This document shows, piece after piece, positions 27,189 through 36,346 of a stretch of 64,000 nucleotides of DNA. The notes beneath the pieces were generated by a model. The model saw nothing but the letters and a program-made list of their open reading frames with translations. It was not told the DNA's origin and did no database searches. The stretch covers positions 930,001 through 994,000 of the forward strand of contig NZ_JBOUVX010000002.1 in the NCBI RefSeq assembly GCF_050789285.1. Reading direction: 5' to 3'. The position numbers and the translations under genes are program-made. This DNA comes from CAVPWP01 sp050789285. GTDB lineage: Bacteria > Pseudomonadota > Alphaproteobacteria > Rhodobacterales > Rhodobacteraceae. Every line of letters begins with the position of its first letter. Within the stretch, counting starts at the first letter, position 1.

Positions 27189-27866
27189 ATGAGTGCATGG
27201 AAACGCTTCAAGTACAGGACCCTGCGCCATCTTCCAGGACGCGTTGGACGCAAGTACGAGACCAAGTACGCCGCGCGCTCGACGCCCTGGCGGTTCGAGG
27301 ACGCGCTTCTTGCCACGCGAGGCATGGTAGCCATCGATCTTGGCGCCAACATTGGCGAGTACTCGCAAAAGCTCGCGAAGAGCGCCGGACGTGTCTATGC
27401 GTTCGAGCCCGACCCATGGGCGCTTGAGCAGCTGCGCGCGAACACGCGCCACCTGTCGAACGTCGAGATCATCGAAGCCGCCGCCGGCCCGAGGCCAGGA
27501 AAGGTCAGGCTCTATCGGCACCCCGGTTTCGAGGACGATCCGATCCTGAACTCGCAATCCAGCTCCATCATGGAGACCAAGAACAACATCTCGACGGACG
27601 ACTACTTCGAAGTCGAACAGGTAGACGTCATTCAGTTCATCCGCGATCTCGACGAACCCGTGGGTATCCTCAAGGTCGATATCGAGGGCGCCGAGGTGGA
27701 CCTGTTCGAGGCGCTCTTCGACCAGCCGGATGTCCTGAATAAGATCCACTTCATCTTCGCCGAGACGCATGAAACCAAGATCCCGGGGCACGAACCGCGC
27801 GTGGCCGCGCTGCGCGAACGGGCAAAACGCATCGCACGGCCCGAGATCGACCTGAACTGGCACTAG
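27189..27866 (+). CDS. FkbM-family methyltransferase
   Basis: The 225-residue protein has the SAM-binding motif AIDLGANIGEYS near residue 50, AFEPDPWALEQL for motif II, and KVDIEGAEVDLFE near residue 167, the FkbM hallmark. It probably O-methylates a sugar in the surface polysaccharide made by the neighbouring genes. It is divergent from the kdsB operon. Confidence 0.9.
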   Translation: MSAWKRFKYRTLRHLPGRVGRKYETKYAARSTPWRFEDALLATRGMVAIDLGANIGEYSQKLAKSAGRVYAFEPDPWALEQLRANTRHLSNVEIIEAAAGPRPGKVRLYRHPGFEDDPILNSQSSSIMETKNNISTDDYFEVEQVDVIQFIRDLDEPVGILKVDIEGAEVDLFEALFDQPDVLNKIHFIFAETHETKIPGHEPRVAALRERAKRIARPEIDLNWH

Positions 27867-27964
27867 CCGTTAGCCCGCGCGTCGGGATGGAACGTGGCTG
27901 CGATCCCGCGTCCCCCCGCGCTGCGCGTGGGTCACGACGACGTCCGTCGGGGTCCCAAGACGGC

Positions 27965-29023
27965 TCAAAGCCCGATCGCGACACCGGCCTTTCTCAGATC
28001 GTCGAAACCATTGAGAAGACGGGAATTCCGATAGAGGAACGTTGCGTCCGGCTGCGCCTGCATCTGCTGAAGCAGATCCGACAGCAGGTGGTGATCGCGC
28101 GACCCGGCGCTGTAGGAGTTTTCGCGGATCGCCATGTCGATCTTGGCGTAAAGCGCCCCCGTGAAGCGGTAATGCTGAAACGGCAGGAGAAACCGGTCGC
28201 TCGCGTCAATCGAGGTGTTGTGGGAACTGGTGAAATAGGCGCCGTCGGGCCACTTCGCCATGACCGGCTTGTGGATGGTGTTGTAGGCCGGGATCTTGGT
28301 GCCGAACCGGGTGCGTCGCATCCGCTTGAGCCAGGTCCGATACACCGGCACGGGAACGCCCAGTTTCTGGTAAAGGCGCGTCGTTCCGAAGGTCTTGTAC
28401 AGCCGGGCGCGCGCCCCGGGGTGAAGCGTCCTGGGCAATTCGCCCGCCCTCAGTTCCAGATGCGGCTCGGCGTCGAAGTACCACTTCGCGCCCGGATCGA
28501 TCTGCTTCTGATCCGCCATCGCTGCCAGATCGGACAGGGTTTCGGGATAGACATCCAGCATGACGCCATAGGCGACACTGGCCCCGCTGTCGTCCAGTCT
28601 GCGGGCGACGTCCTGAAAGGAAGCGCCCGGGGGAAGATGAATGAATTCGTCGAGATCGGTCTGCACCGCCCACCGCGTCTTGGCGAAGCGGGCGTAGAAG
28701 ATCGTTCTCCAGATGTAGAGGATCCGACCATTGGGCATCTTGTCGACCATGTCGGCGGGCAGGTCGACCTCGTCGCCATAGCGATACCTGCTTTCAAACA
28801 CCACGACATCGGGCTGCGCGAGCAGGTATTCGGTCGTGCCATCGGTCGACCGGTCGTTCAGGATGGCGAACTGCTCGATCCCGAGTTTCCGGTAATGCTC
28901 CAGAAAGGCGGGCAGGAAATACATTTCGTTGCGCCCCACGGCGCATAATGTCATCGCCTCGGGGTCGGGCTGGCGGGACGAGACGACCTTGAGATCGTCG
29001 AGTGCGGTGAAGGGATGGGTCAT
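27965..29023 (-). CDS. glycosyltransferase family 2-type protein (Glyco_tranf_2_4)
   Basis: The ATG at 29023 overlaps the asnB stop (ATGA), giving 352 residues. An N-terminal AVGRNEMYFLPAFLEHYRKLGI stretch, LNDRSTDGT and TDLDEFIHL (metal-binding DxD) identify the GT-A group that transfers sugars or caps glycans. No membrane helices, so a soluble cytoplasmic enzyme. The donor is unknown. Confidence 0.85.
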   Translation of the reverse strand: MTHPFTALDDLKVVSSRQPDPEAMTLCAVGRNEMYFLPAFLEHYRKLGIEQFAILNDRSTDGTTEYLLAQPDVVVFESRYRYGDEVDLPADMVDKMPNGRILYIWRTIFYARFAKTRWAVQTDLDEFIHLPPGASFQDVARRLDDSGASVAYGVMLDVYPETLSDLAAMADQKQIDPGAKWYFDAEPHLELRAGELPRTLHPGARARLYKTFGTTRLYQKLGVPVPVYRTWLKRMRRTRFGTKIPAYNTIHKPVMAKWPDGAYFTSSHNTSIDASDRFLLPFQHYRFTGALYAKIDMAIRENSYSAGSRDHHLLSDLLQQMQAQPDATFLYRNSRLLNGFDDLRKAGVAIGL

Positions 29024-30891
29024 GTCTTCAGAAGGCCCGGAAGAGGTGCGGTCCCTTGCGCCTGCCAAAGCGCCAGAAACAGCAAGGTATCCAGTTTGTA
29101 TACCCGTTTCTCGACCTGTTCGTGAACGATCGCTTCCCAGTCGGGCCTCAGGCCAAGCGGTTGCATGGCGCCGGAAATCGTATCGCGGACCTGTCTGGCG
29201 TCAGGTCCGGTGCCCAGCTTCAGGCTGAAGCCGCGCTTGGGCTCGTCCAGCAGGAAGCCCAGGCCCCGGTCGCGCAGGATTGCGCGCAGCGGGGCTTTCG
29301 GGACGCCATCGAAGTCGTCGGTGACCGGATGCGAAAGCCCCCATTCGATCACCCGGTGGTCCAGAAGCGGTGGGCGGGCCTCTACGCTGTAGGCCATCCC
29401 GGCGCGATCGACCTTGGGCAGCACGACGTCCTGGCAGAAGGTGTAAAGATCGATCCGTTGCATCCGCCGCTTCCAGTCCAGACGCGGCGCATCGTGCCGG
29501 GACAGCGCATCCTGCAATAGTTCCGTGCATCGCGCCTCGGTGAGATCGCCCATCAAGGCGGCGACATGATCGGGACGCAGGGCGGGGAACAGGCGGAAGG
29601 CGTGCAGCGTGAGGTCGGATATCCCGCGGAAGGCCTGCCCGCGCGCGGCGTCGCGGAATGCCCTTTTCTTGCGGGGACTGAACGATTTGAGGTAGCCCCG
29701 CAGACCTGCCGCCCGCTGCGGGGCGAAATCGGCCAGGTCAGCGGGGTCGTACCAGCGGTATCCGCCGAACACCTCGTCTCCGCCATCACCGCTGATGACG
29801 CATTTCAGACCGGTTTGCGCCGCTAGCTGGGAAATGGCCGACTGGCTGACGATGGCGTTGTAGGCCAAGGGTTCGTCAAGGCTGGCTGACGCCATGTCGT
29901 ATCCGTGATCCGACGCAGAGGTCAGCGGCAGTTCGGTCAGCCGCAGTCCCAGCGCCTCGGCGGTTCGTCGGGCCACCGGCGCCTCGTCGGAGGCGGCCTG
30001 GCCGGGGTAGGCCACGGTCAGCGCCGACACGTTCCGTGCAAGATCGGGGCCCAGTCCCGCGATCGAGGCGGCGATCACGCTGCTGTCGATCCCCCCCGAC
30101 AGGAAAAGCCCCAGCGGCACGTCGGACAGTAGGTGCTCCTCGACCACGGTATCGACAAGATCGGCAAGGGGCACGCGCGCGCCCTCGTAATCGCTGTCCG
30201 TCGGTGCCGACCAGTAGGTGTGCTGCGACACCCGGCCATCTGCCGCCCAGCGCAATGTCGTGCCGGCGTCGAGTTTTTCGATGCCTGCGTGGATGGCGCG
30301 CGGGGCGGGAACGTAGCCCAGCATCAGGTAGAGGGCGAGCGCCTCGCGATCGATCCCGTTGCCGAACCCAAGCGCCCGGAGGGCGCGCGCATCCGAGGCG
30401 CAGGCCAGCACCCCGCCGACCTGCGCGACGTAGAGCGGCTTGACCCCGATCCTGTCGCGCGCCAGGAATGCCGTGTTGGCATGCCGGTCCCAGATCGCGA
30501 AGGCGAACATGCCATTCAGGCGGTCGACAACGGCAGGCCCCCAAAGCTCATAGCCTTCAAGGATCAATTCGGTGTCGGACGTGGTCCGGCAGTCCACCCC
30601 GTGTTGCCGTAGGGCCTGCCGAAGGGACGCGGTGTTGTAGACTTCGCCATTGTAGACGATGGAACAGCGCCCGGAGGCCGACGTCATCGGTTGATCCGCC
30701 GCCAGGCTGAGATCCTGGATCGACAGCCGTCGATGCGCCAGGAACAGGGTCCTTCCGGCTGCGTCGCGGTCCTCCAGCGTCGCCGACGCATCGGGCCCGC
30801 GCTGCGCCATAAGGTCCCTTGCCGCATCGACATGCCACGCCTTGATGGCGGCATCTTCCGGCAGTCCGAAAATGGCCAAGAGCCCGCACAT
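29020..30891 (-). CDS. asnB: asparagine synthase (glutamine-hydrolysing)
   Basis: The 623-residue protein starts MCGLLAIFG, exposing the Cys2 nucleophile of the class II glutaminase domain. Residues near 255 hold the ATP-pyrophosphatase loop SGGIDSSVI, and YNGEVYN lies in the glutaminase part. In a glycan cluster such enzymes often amidate uronic acids rather than make asparagine (inference). It is coupled to the glycosyltransferase at 27965-29023. Confidence 0.92.
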   Translation of the reverse strand: MCGLLAIFGLPEDAAIKAWHVDAARDLMAQRGPDASATLEDRDAAGRTLFLAHRRLSIQDLSLAADQPMTSASGRCSIVYNGEVYNTASLRQALRQHGVDCRTTSDTELILEGYELWGPAVVDRLNGMFAFAIWDRHANTAFLARDRIGVKPLYVAQVGGVLACASDARALRALGFGNGIDREALALYLMLGYVPAPRAIHAGIEKLDAGTTLRWAADGRVSQHTYWSAPTDSDYEGARVPLADLVDTVVEEHLLSDVPLGLFLSGGIDSSVIAASIAGLGPDLARNVSALTVAYPGQAASDEAPVARRTAEALGLRLTELPLTSASDHGYDMASASLDEPLAYNAIVSQSAISQLAAQTGLKCVISGDGGDEVFGGYRWYDPADLADFAPQRAAGLRGYLKSFSPRKKRAFRDAARGQAFRGISDLTLHAFRLFPALRPDHVAALMGDLTEARCTELLQDALSRHDAPRLDWKRRMQRIDLYTFCQDVVLPKVDRAGMAYSVEARPPLLDHRVIEWGLSHPVTDDFDGVPKAPLRAILRDRGLGFLLDEPKRGFSLKLGTGPDARQVRDTISGAMQPLGLRPDWEAIVHEQVEKRVYKLDTLLFLALWQAQGTAPLPGLLKT

Positions 30892-30964
30892 TTCTCAACA
30901 AATCCATAGATCCGGGCGCACGCCAGTGCCGCCGACTTATGGCCCTTCCCGGCGCTGTCCGCAA

Positions 30965-31771
30965 TCAGGCATTCGGCGACTGCGCGTTCCGCATGGCCAA
31001 CAGCCGCCTGATCGTACGGCGCTCCTTCCGGTAGCGGAGGCCAGCGAGCGTCCAGGCCGGCGGCTTGCGCATGTCGCGGGTATGCGAAGAACTGGCTCGT
31101 TGTGACGGCTGAAAGACCGGCCAGTCCGCGACCTCGGACAAGGGGAACGAAAGCCGTGTAGCAGGCTGCCCGGAAAGATGCTCGGCCAGTTGGATGGTCA
31201 GTTGATCCCGCCTTGCGTGGACAAGGAACAACTCCCACCAAAGGTCCAGCATGGCTTCGGTGCGCGGGTTGCCAAGGCGATGGATCATCACCGCGTTGTG
31301 GGTCAGGTCCAGTGTCGCCGGTATCCCGGTATCGCGGTAGAGGTCGTGCAAGCGCCGCCATTGGTCCGTGTCGACATGTCCAAGCGCCAGACACACGTCA
31401 AGCTCGTCCGCCGGGCGGTCGCGTTCGGGGTGCCGGAAGACGTAAAGCCCGGGATCCGCTTCGGCTCCTGTCGCCGCGACGATTTGCGTCGGGTCCGTCG
31501 TCAGCCTTGCCCTGTTGTCCACGTAGATGGCCCAGTCGTAGTCGGCGAACCATTGATGGGGCCGCATCTTTGCGCGCCGCGATTCGAGGGCGGGGCCCAG
31601 TCCGCGACTGTCGCATCTCACGATCCGAAGGCCCGGTGCGGACACATCATCGCGGTCCGTGAACAAGACGCGGTCATAGCCCTCTCCTGCTCCTAGGGCG
31701 CTCGCGTTGTACGGTTCGGGATCGCCAAAGAAGCAGGAGTACGCGACGATGCGCGGCGTCGATGCGATCAT
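30965..31771 (-). CDS. glycosyltransferase domain protein (DUF616/TOD1-like)
   Basis: The ATG at 31771 (268 residues) removes an upstream extension without family similarity. The protein has a FGDPEPYNASAL start, YDRVLFTDRDD, YDWAIYVDNRARL (DxN metal-type site) and HNAVMIHRL, a pattern of the DUF616 glycosyltransferase family. It precedes asnB on the same strand and probably belongs to the same operon. Substrate unknown. Confidence 0.78.
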   Translation of the reverse strand: MIASTPRIVAYSCFFGDPEPYNASALGAGEGYDRVLFTDRDDVSAPGLRIVRCDSRGLGPALESRRAKMRPHQWFADYDWAIYVDNRARLTTDPTQIVAATGAEADPGLYVFRHPERDRPADELDVCLALGHVDTDQWRRLHDLYRDTGIPATLDLTHNAVMIHRLGNPRTEAMLDLWWELFLVHARRDQLTIQLAEHLSGQPATRLSFPLSEVADWPVFQPSQRASSSHTRDMRKPPAWTLAGLRYRKERRTIRRLLAMRNAQSPNA

Positions 31772-32034
31772 TCTGGCCTGGCTGCAAAAACTCGTGGCCC
31801 TCGTGTTAACATTGACGATCGGATCTGTCACGCAACCGCCCGCCCACGTCGGCTGACGAGACCCGCGATCTTGCCAGCACCGCCCGCGTGGCCGGCGTGG
31901 CTGTGTGGTCAGCCTATGGTTAGTGCGTGGGCGCGGCAGATGACTCTGCGTTCGACAGGCACGCCACCGAAGATCCCCACGCCGATCGACCAGTGGCCTT
32001 GCCCGATCGGGCGCCCCCATCCCCGGGCAGGACT

Positions 32035-32580
32035 TCAGCCATCGAGGGATGCCGAAAGCGAGGGCGCAAGGCGCGCGAAGTCGGCGGCATCGAGCCGGAA
32101 GTAGCGGTTGACGTCATCGGCCCCCGTCTCGACGGCGCCAAAGCGTCGATAGAGCGCGAGCGCGTGCGAGTTCGCCTTGCGTACGTCGAACAGCGCCCGG
32201 GGCAGTCGGAGCGTCTCGAAGATGATCTCGTGAACCATCATTAGGGCCTCAAGCGCCGCCTTCTCGGGTTTGTTCGCGTCCAGGATGAAGCTGCCCCAGG
32301 TCGCGTCGCCGGGGCTGATATCGTAGATCCGCATGGTTCCGCACGCGGCGTCGTCATCGCGCCGCTCGATCAAGAAGTAGTATTCCTGTCCCGCGGCCTC
32401 GCGCGCCTTGTAGGCCTCGATCCAGGCGCGCTGGGCCGCGACCGATGGGGCAGGGGGCGACAGGAAGCGGCCGTAGTCGGGCGAGGTGCGCAGGCTCTGG
32501 ATATAGGCGGCGTCGTCGGGGGTTAGGGGGCGAAAGCGCAGCCGCCTGCCCTCGATCGTGCCGGGATGCGGGCCGGACAT
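32035..32580 (-). CDS. GNAT N-acetyltransferase
   Basis: The ATG at 32580 gives 181 residues. The start RLRFRPLTPDDAAYIQSLR, a central beta-strand/acetyl-CoA loop and RKANSHALALYRRFGA (helix after the pyrophosphate site, with the common NxxAxxLYxxxGF shape) identify GNAT. Placed 7 bases after the DegT aminotransferase, it most likely N-acylates the amino sugar made by that enzyme. Confidence 0.88.
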   Translation of the reverse strand: MSGPHPGTIEGRRLRFRPLTPDDAAYIQSLRTSPDYGRFLSPPAPSVAAQRAWIEAYKAREAAGQEYYFLIERRDDDAACGTMRIYDISPGDATWGSFILDANKPEKAALEALMMVHEIIFETLRLPRALFDVRKANSHALALYRRFGAVETGADDVNRYFRLDAADFARLAPSLSASLDG

Positions 32581-32587
32581 GTCGCGG

Positions 32588-33691
32588 CTAAGCCCGCGTG
32601 GTCGCGCGCTCAAGCGCGCGGCGCACCGCCTCGGGCGCTTCAGGCGGCACCTGCGGCCCCATCGGCATGCTGAAGACCTCGACCGCGATCTGGCGGGACA
32701 GGGGAAAGTCCTCGGGCGCATAACCCAGACCGGCGTAGGTTCCCTGCATGTGCGGCGGGATGGGATAGTGGATCTGGCTGCCGATCCCGGCGTCGGCCAG
32801 AAGGCCCATCAGGCGGTCGCGTTCGGGGCTGCGCACGACGTAAAGATGCCAGACCGGCTGATTGCCCTCGGCCACCCGCGGCAGGATCAGGCCGCTGTCC
32901 TTCAGCGCGTCGCCATAGGCCGCGGCAAGGGCGCGACGCCGGTCGGCCCAGTCGTCGAGATGACGCAGCTTGACGCGCAGAACCGCCGCCTGGATCGGAT
33001 CGAGGCGCGAGTTCACGCCGGCGACCTCGTGCACGTACTTGCGGCGCGAGCCGTAGTTGCGCAGCAGGCGCACCTTCTCGGCCAGATCGGCGCGATCCGT
33101 GGTGATCCCGCCCGCATCGCCCATCGCGCCAAGGTTCTTGCCGGGATAGAAGCTCCAGCAGACGATGTCGCCGTGCGCGCCGATGCGCCGGCCCTTGTAG
33201 CGCGCGCCGTGGGCCTGCGCGGCATCCTCGACCACCGCAAGGCCACGGGGCCGGGCCAGCGCTAGGATTGGGTCAAGGTCGGCGGGCTGGCCGTAAAGGT
33301 GCACGGGCACGATAGCCCGCGTCCGGTCGGTCATCGCGGCTTCGATCCGCCAGGGGTCGATGTTGAAGGTCACGGGGTCCGGCTCGACGGGCACCGGGCG
33401 CGCCCCCACCGCCGAAACCGCAAGCCAGGTCGCGACGAAGGTATGCGCGGGCACGATGACCTCGTCGCCCGCGCCGATGTCAAGCGCGCGCAGTGCCAGC
33501 ACCAGCGCGTCAAGACCGTTGGCCACCCCAACGGCATGCGACGCGCCGCAATAGGCCGCCCATTCGGCTTCGAAGGCCTCGACTTCGTCGCCCATGATGT
33601 ACCAACCGCCGTCCAGCACCCGCAGCACCGCGGCGTCGATGTCGCCCTTGAGTTCGAGGTAGGCGTCGCGAAGATCGAGGAAGGGGATCAC
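32588..33691 (-). CDS. DegT/DnrJ/EryC1/StrS sugar aminotransferase (FdtB/QdtB-like)
   Basis: The 367-residue PLP enzyme has IPFLDLRDAY at the start, VEDAAQAHGARYKGRRIG and CWSFYPGKNLGAMGDAG with the Schiff-base Lys. It aminates a keto-sugar nucleotide. Paired with the FdtA-like ketoisomerase it fits formation of dTDP-3-amino-3,6-dideoxy-hexose. It overlaps the ketoisomerase gene by 4 bases. Confidence 0.9.
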   Translation of the reverse strand: MIPFLDLRDAYLELKGDIDAAVLRVLDGGWYIMGDEVEAFEAEWAAYCGASHAVGVANGLDALVLALRALDIGAGDEVIVPAHTFVATWLAVSAVGARPVPVEPDPVTFNIDPWRIEAAMTDRTRAIVPVHLYGQPADLDPILALARPRGLAVVEDAAQAHGARYKGRRIGAHGDIVCWSFYPGKNLGAMGDAGGITTDRADLAEKVRLLRNYGSRRKYVHEVAGVNSRLDPIQAAVLRVKLRHLDDWADRRRALAAAYGDALKDSGLILPRVAEGNQPVWHLYVVRSPERDRLMGLLADAGIGSQIHYPIPPHMQGTYAGLGYAPEDFPLSRQIAVEVFSMPMGPQVPPEAPEAVRRALERATTRA

Positions 33692-34152
33692 GGCGCGCCC
33701 TTCACCGCTTGCAGGAACGCGTCGTAATCGCGGTAGTAGTCCGCCTCGTCATAGGGCTGGGAGGCCAGGACCATGCAGACCGCGCCCTGGCTGAACAGGT
33801 CCATCTCGCGCCAGATCAGACGGTTGATGTAAAGCCCCCGCCGCGGATCGCGCAGCAGGTATTCCGACCGCGTGCGCCCGTCGTCCACCGTGACGCGGAA
33901 GCTGCCCGACAGGGCGAAGACCACCTGTTCGAGTTCGCGATGCGCGTGTCCGCCGCGCTCGGAATCCACCGGGACGTTGTACAAGTAATAGACGCGCCGG
34001 ATCTCGAAGGGCAGGTGGCGGCCACCCTCGACAAAGGTCAGGTCGCCGCGTGGATCGGTGATCACGGGAAGTTCGATCAGGCGCACGCTTCCGGCCGTCG
34101 GGATGGCTCCCACCGACAGGCGGTGCGCACCGTTTGCGTCGTGATCTGGCAC
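33688..34152 (-). CDS. FdtA/QdtA-like dTDP-sugar 3,4-ketoisomerase (WxcM cupin)
   Basis: A GTG at 34152, with GGAG 8-9 bases upstream, gives 154 residues; the longer frame adds unrelated sequence. The cupin shows DPRGDLTFVEGG, RRVYYLYNVP, RGGHAHRELEQV and YDEADYYRDYDAFL, the hallmark of the WxcM/FdtA family. It isomerises dTDP-4-keto-6-deoxyglucose to the 3-keto form used by the coupled aminotransferase. Confidence 0.9.
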   Translation of the reverse strand: MPDHDANGAHRLSVGAIPTAGSVRLIELPVITDPRGDLTFVEGGRHLPFEIRRVYYLYNVPVDSERGGHAHRELEQVVFALSGSFRVTVDDGRTRSEYLLRDPRRGLYINRLIWREMDLFSQGAVCMVLASQPYDEADYYRDYDAFLQAVKGAP

Positions 34153-34316
34153 TTCCGCTCTCCCGCAGGTTCGTCCCGATGCCGCGATCCGCGCCCTAGG
34201 CCGGTTCGGTGCGAAGAATACGCCGCAAGGGCGCGTATGCAAGGCGCGCGGCGGGCGGCTTTCGTCCCTCGACGATCCGGCCGCGCGGCTTTGCCCCGGT
34301 CCTTCGGTCGCCCGTA

Positions 34317-34616
34317 TCACGCGATCAGCGAACGCCCAAGGACGCACAGCGTGGCGCTTCGGCTGCTGCGAAGGAAGGAATACAGGCGTCTGGCCAGCGA
34401 CCGCCGCGACAGGATGGTGGCGATCGTCCGATTCACGAAACCCGACCGGCCCGGCACCAGGGAAGGCAGGTGCATGCAGTCCGGGCCGAAATAGCACTGG
34501 CCCAAGTTCTCTGCGATCATACATTTGTTCAGATCAAAGTCCGCCGCGCGCACGTCCATCACCAAAGGGTGGTGGGTGCAGGCGTCGATCAGTTCGACGG
34601 CCGCGGCAGCCTTCCT
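34317..34616 (-). pseudogene. truncated DUF393 (DCC-family thiol-disulfide oxidoreductase-like) remnant
   Basis: Directly after the TGA of the HTTM gene, and in its reading frame, 99 codons encode the C-terminal part of a DUF393 protein: AVELIDACTHHPLVMDVRAA, FDLNKCMIA, CYFGPDCMH, PGRSGFVNR, SRRSLARRLYSFLR and a final LGRSLIA. The expected N-terminal DGDCPFC-type redox segment (about 25-30 residues) is absent. The simplest reading is a deletion that removed the start. A GTG (34565) inside could still initiate, but no catalytic CxxC remains. Confidence 0.7.
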
Positions 34617-36311
34617 TCAGGGTCGCGTTACCGGGATGCGGAATTCGTCTCGCCTGTCCTCACGAAGCGCGATCCCTCCGTCTTGCGCGCGGATGCAAAC
34701 CGATCTGACGCGGTAGAGGTAGTGCGAGATCTCCGATTTCGGAAGTGCCGCGAATTCCTTGAACATGAACGGGTTAGACCAGATGTGGTGCGGGAACAGA
34801 TCGTAGGCGTAGCGTCCCGTCGCCGCCTCGCGTTGAAGCGCATAGGCGTGGATCAGGCGCACGATCCGCGCGATCTCTTCTTCGGTGCGCGGATACTGCC
34901 ATCGCTCGACCGCGAACCGGCAATCCGCGGCGGCCTCTCGGAAGACTGCCTCTTCCTGTGTCGTTCCCCAGGTCACGGTCGGGTAGTGTCCGGGATCGGG
35001 CCGGCCCATGCGGGACTGCGCGGCCGTGACCGAGACGGTGCCGAAATAGTTGGACGGCACGGTCCACTCGCGTCCGTCTTCGGTGACGGCGACGACCTCG
35101 GAAAGGACGACAGCAGGCGAGTCATACCAGCCAAGCCTCACGATGTTGAAGGCCTGCGGCGCGAAAAGCACCGCAAGCACGCCGGCCACGACGACGCTTC
35201 GGCTTTCGACCCACCCCGGCAATCGGCGCATGCCGGCGACGAGCGCGAGGTTCATGATGATCCATTTCCAGAAGAAAATCCCGCTGACGAGGAAGATCAC
35301 CGCATGTGTCAGATCGTAGAAAAGCGTCACGCCGATCATGGAATACCGGCGCGCGATGCACACCAGGGCGGCGAGTTGACCCAGAAGGATCGTGACATTG
35401 ATGAAGGGTTCCAGAAACGTCGCGGACTGAAGCGTAAGGTCTCGAACCCCGGGCCAGTGCGCCACGGGCAGGAACCCGCCCACCGCAGCGTTGAGCGCAA
35501 GCTGATGGGTGGGGTTGTCGGTTACCCAAAGCACGGGGCCGCCCTCCAGAACGACCTTCTGAAGTCCCGAGTAGAAGTAGTTGCTGAAATGAAAGCCGAC
35601 GGCGAGGACGAACAGGACCGTGGAGGCGCGCATGACGTCAAGGGTTTCGAAACGCTTCACCAGCCCGCGCATCCGCGCAGCCAATCCTTCGCCAAGAAGG
35701 CTGTGTGCCACCCCAAGGAAAAGCGCGCATTCGACGACCGGAATATAGTCGGTCTGTGATATGCCGATCCCGAAAGCCTCTGCCCCGATGGCCTTTCCTG
35801 CCAGCACGACGCAAGCTGGCACGGTCGCGAAGGCGGGGCGCCAGAACACCACGACCGCCGCAACAAGGCCTAGCCCGGCCAGCCAACGCAGGACGGTCGC
35901 GGCGGTGTCGATCTCTGGCGTGACGCCGACCGGATAGCTGAGCGGTGCGGCAAACGCGTAAATCGCCAGCAAAGGCGCCACCACGCGCAGCAGGATATTG
36001 CTGGCGGGCGATGCGTCCACGGACCTTGGACCGGGCAATACAAGGCAGACCCCAAGGGCGACCAGGGGGATTGCAAGCGGTCCGAAGGGGCCCATCGCCT
36101 TGATCGCCACGACCGCGTCGTAGAAGATCGCAAACGCGACGACCGCGCCAAGGGCGAGCAGCATCTCCGGCTGAAGGAACAGGTCCTTCAGCGCACGCAG
36201 GCCGCTCCGGTCAGCGTTCCCGGTTTCGATCTTCAAGCTGGTGCCCTCCGGTCCTGCGACCGCCTTGCGCGGGTTCGGAGGATTGGGTCCGTCCCGCCAT
36301 CGCCCCCTCAT
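34617..36311 (-). CDS. HTTM-like multi-pass membrane protein
   Basis: The ATG at 36311 is chosen, following GAAGG (564 residues). It has roughly ten transmembrane helices in the first 400 residues and a soluble C-terminal part with an Arg/Trp-rich tail. Composition and spacing match HTTM (vitamin K-dependent carboxylase-like) proteins, which in bacteria often neighbour DUF393 proteins; the neighbour here is the remnant at 34317-34616. No enzymatic function is assigned. It might act in the surface-glycan region. Confidence 0.7.
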   Translation of the reverse strand: MRGRWRDGPNPPNPRKAVAGPEGTSLKIETGNADRSGLRALKDLFLQPEMLLALGAVVAFAIFYDAVVAIKAMGPFGPLAIPLVALGVCLVLPGPRSVDASPASNILLRVVAPLLAIYAFAAPLSYPVGVTPEIDTAATVLRWLAGLGLVAAVVVFWRPAFATVPACVVLAGKAIGAEAFGIGISQTDYIPVVECALFLGVAHSLLGEGLAARMRGLVKRFETLDVMRASTVLFVLAVGFHFSNYFYSGLQKVVLEGGPVLWVTDNPTHQLALNAAVGGFLPVAHWPGVRDLTLQSATFLEPFINVTILLGQLAALVCIARRYSMIGVTLFYDLTHAVIFLVSGIFFWKWIIMNLALVAGMRRLPGWVESRSVVVAGVLAVLFAPQAFNIVRLGWYDSPAVVLSEVVAVTEDGREWTVPSNYFGTVSVTAAQSRMGRPDPGHYPTVTWGTTQEEAVFREAAADCRFAVERWQYPRTEEEIARIVRLIHAYALQREAATGRYAYDLFPHHIWSNPFMFKEFAALPKSEISHYLYRVRSVCIRAQDGGIALREDRRDEFRIPVTRP

Positions 36312-36346
36312 CACCCGCCTTCGTTCCCTTGGCGGTTATCGTTTCC

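Noticed and set aside
34209..35759. Plus-strand open frame opposite the HTTM gene
   Set aside because: It is antisense to a membrane protein with clear helices, and its translation is low-complexity.
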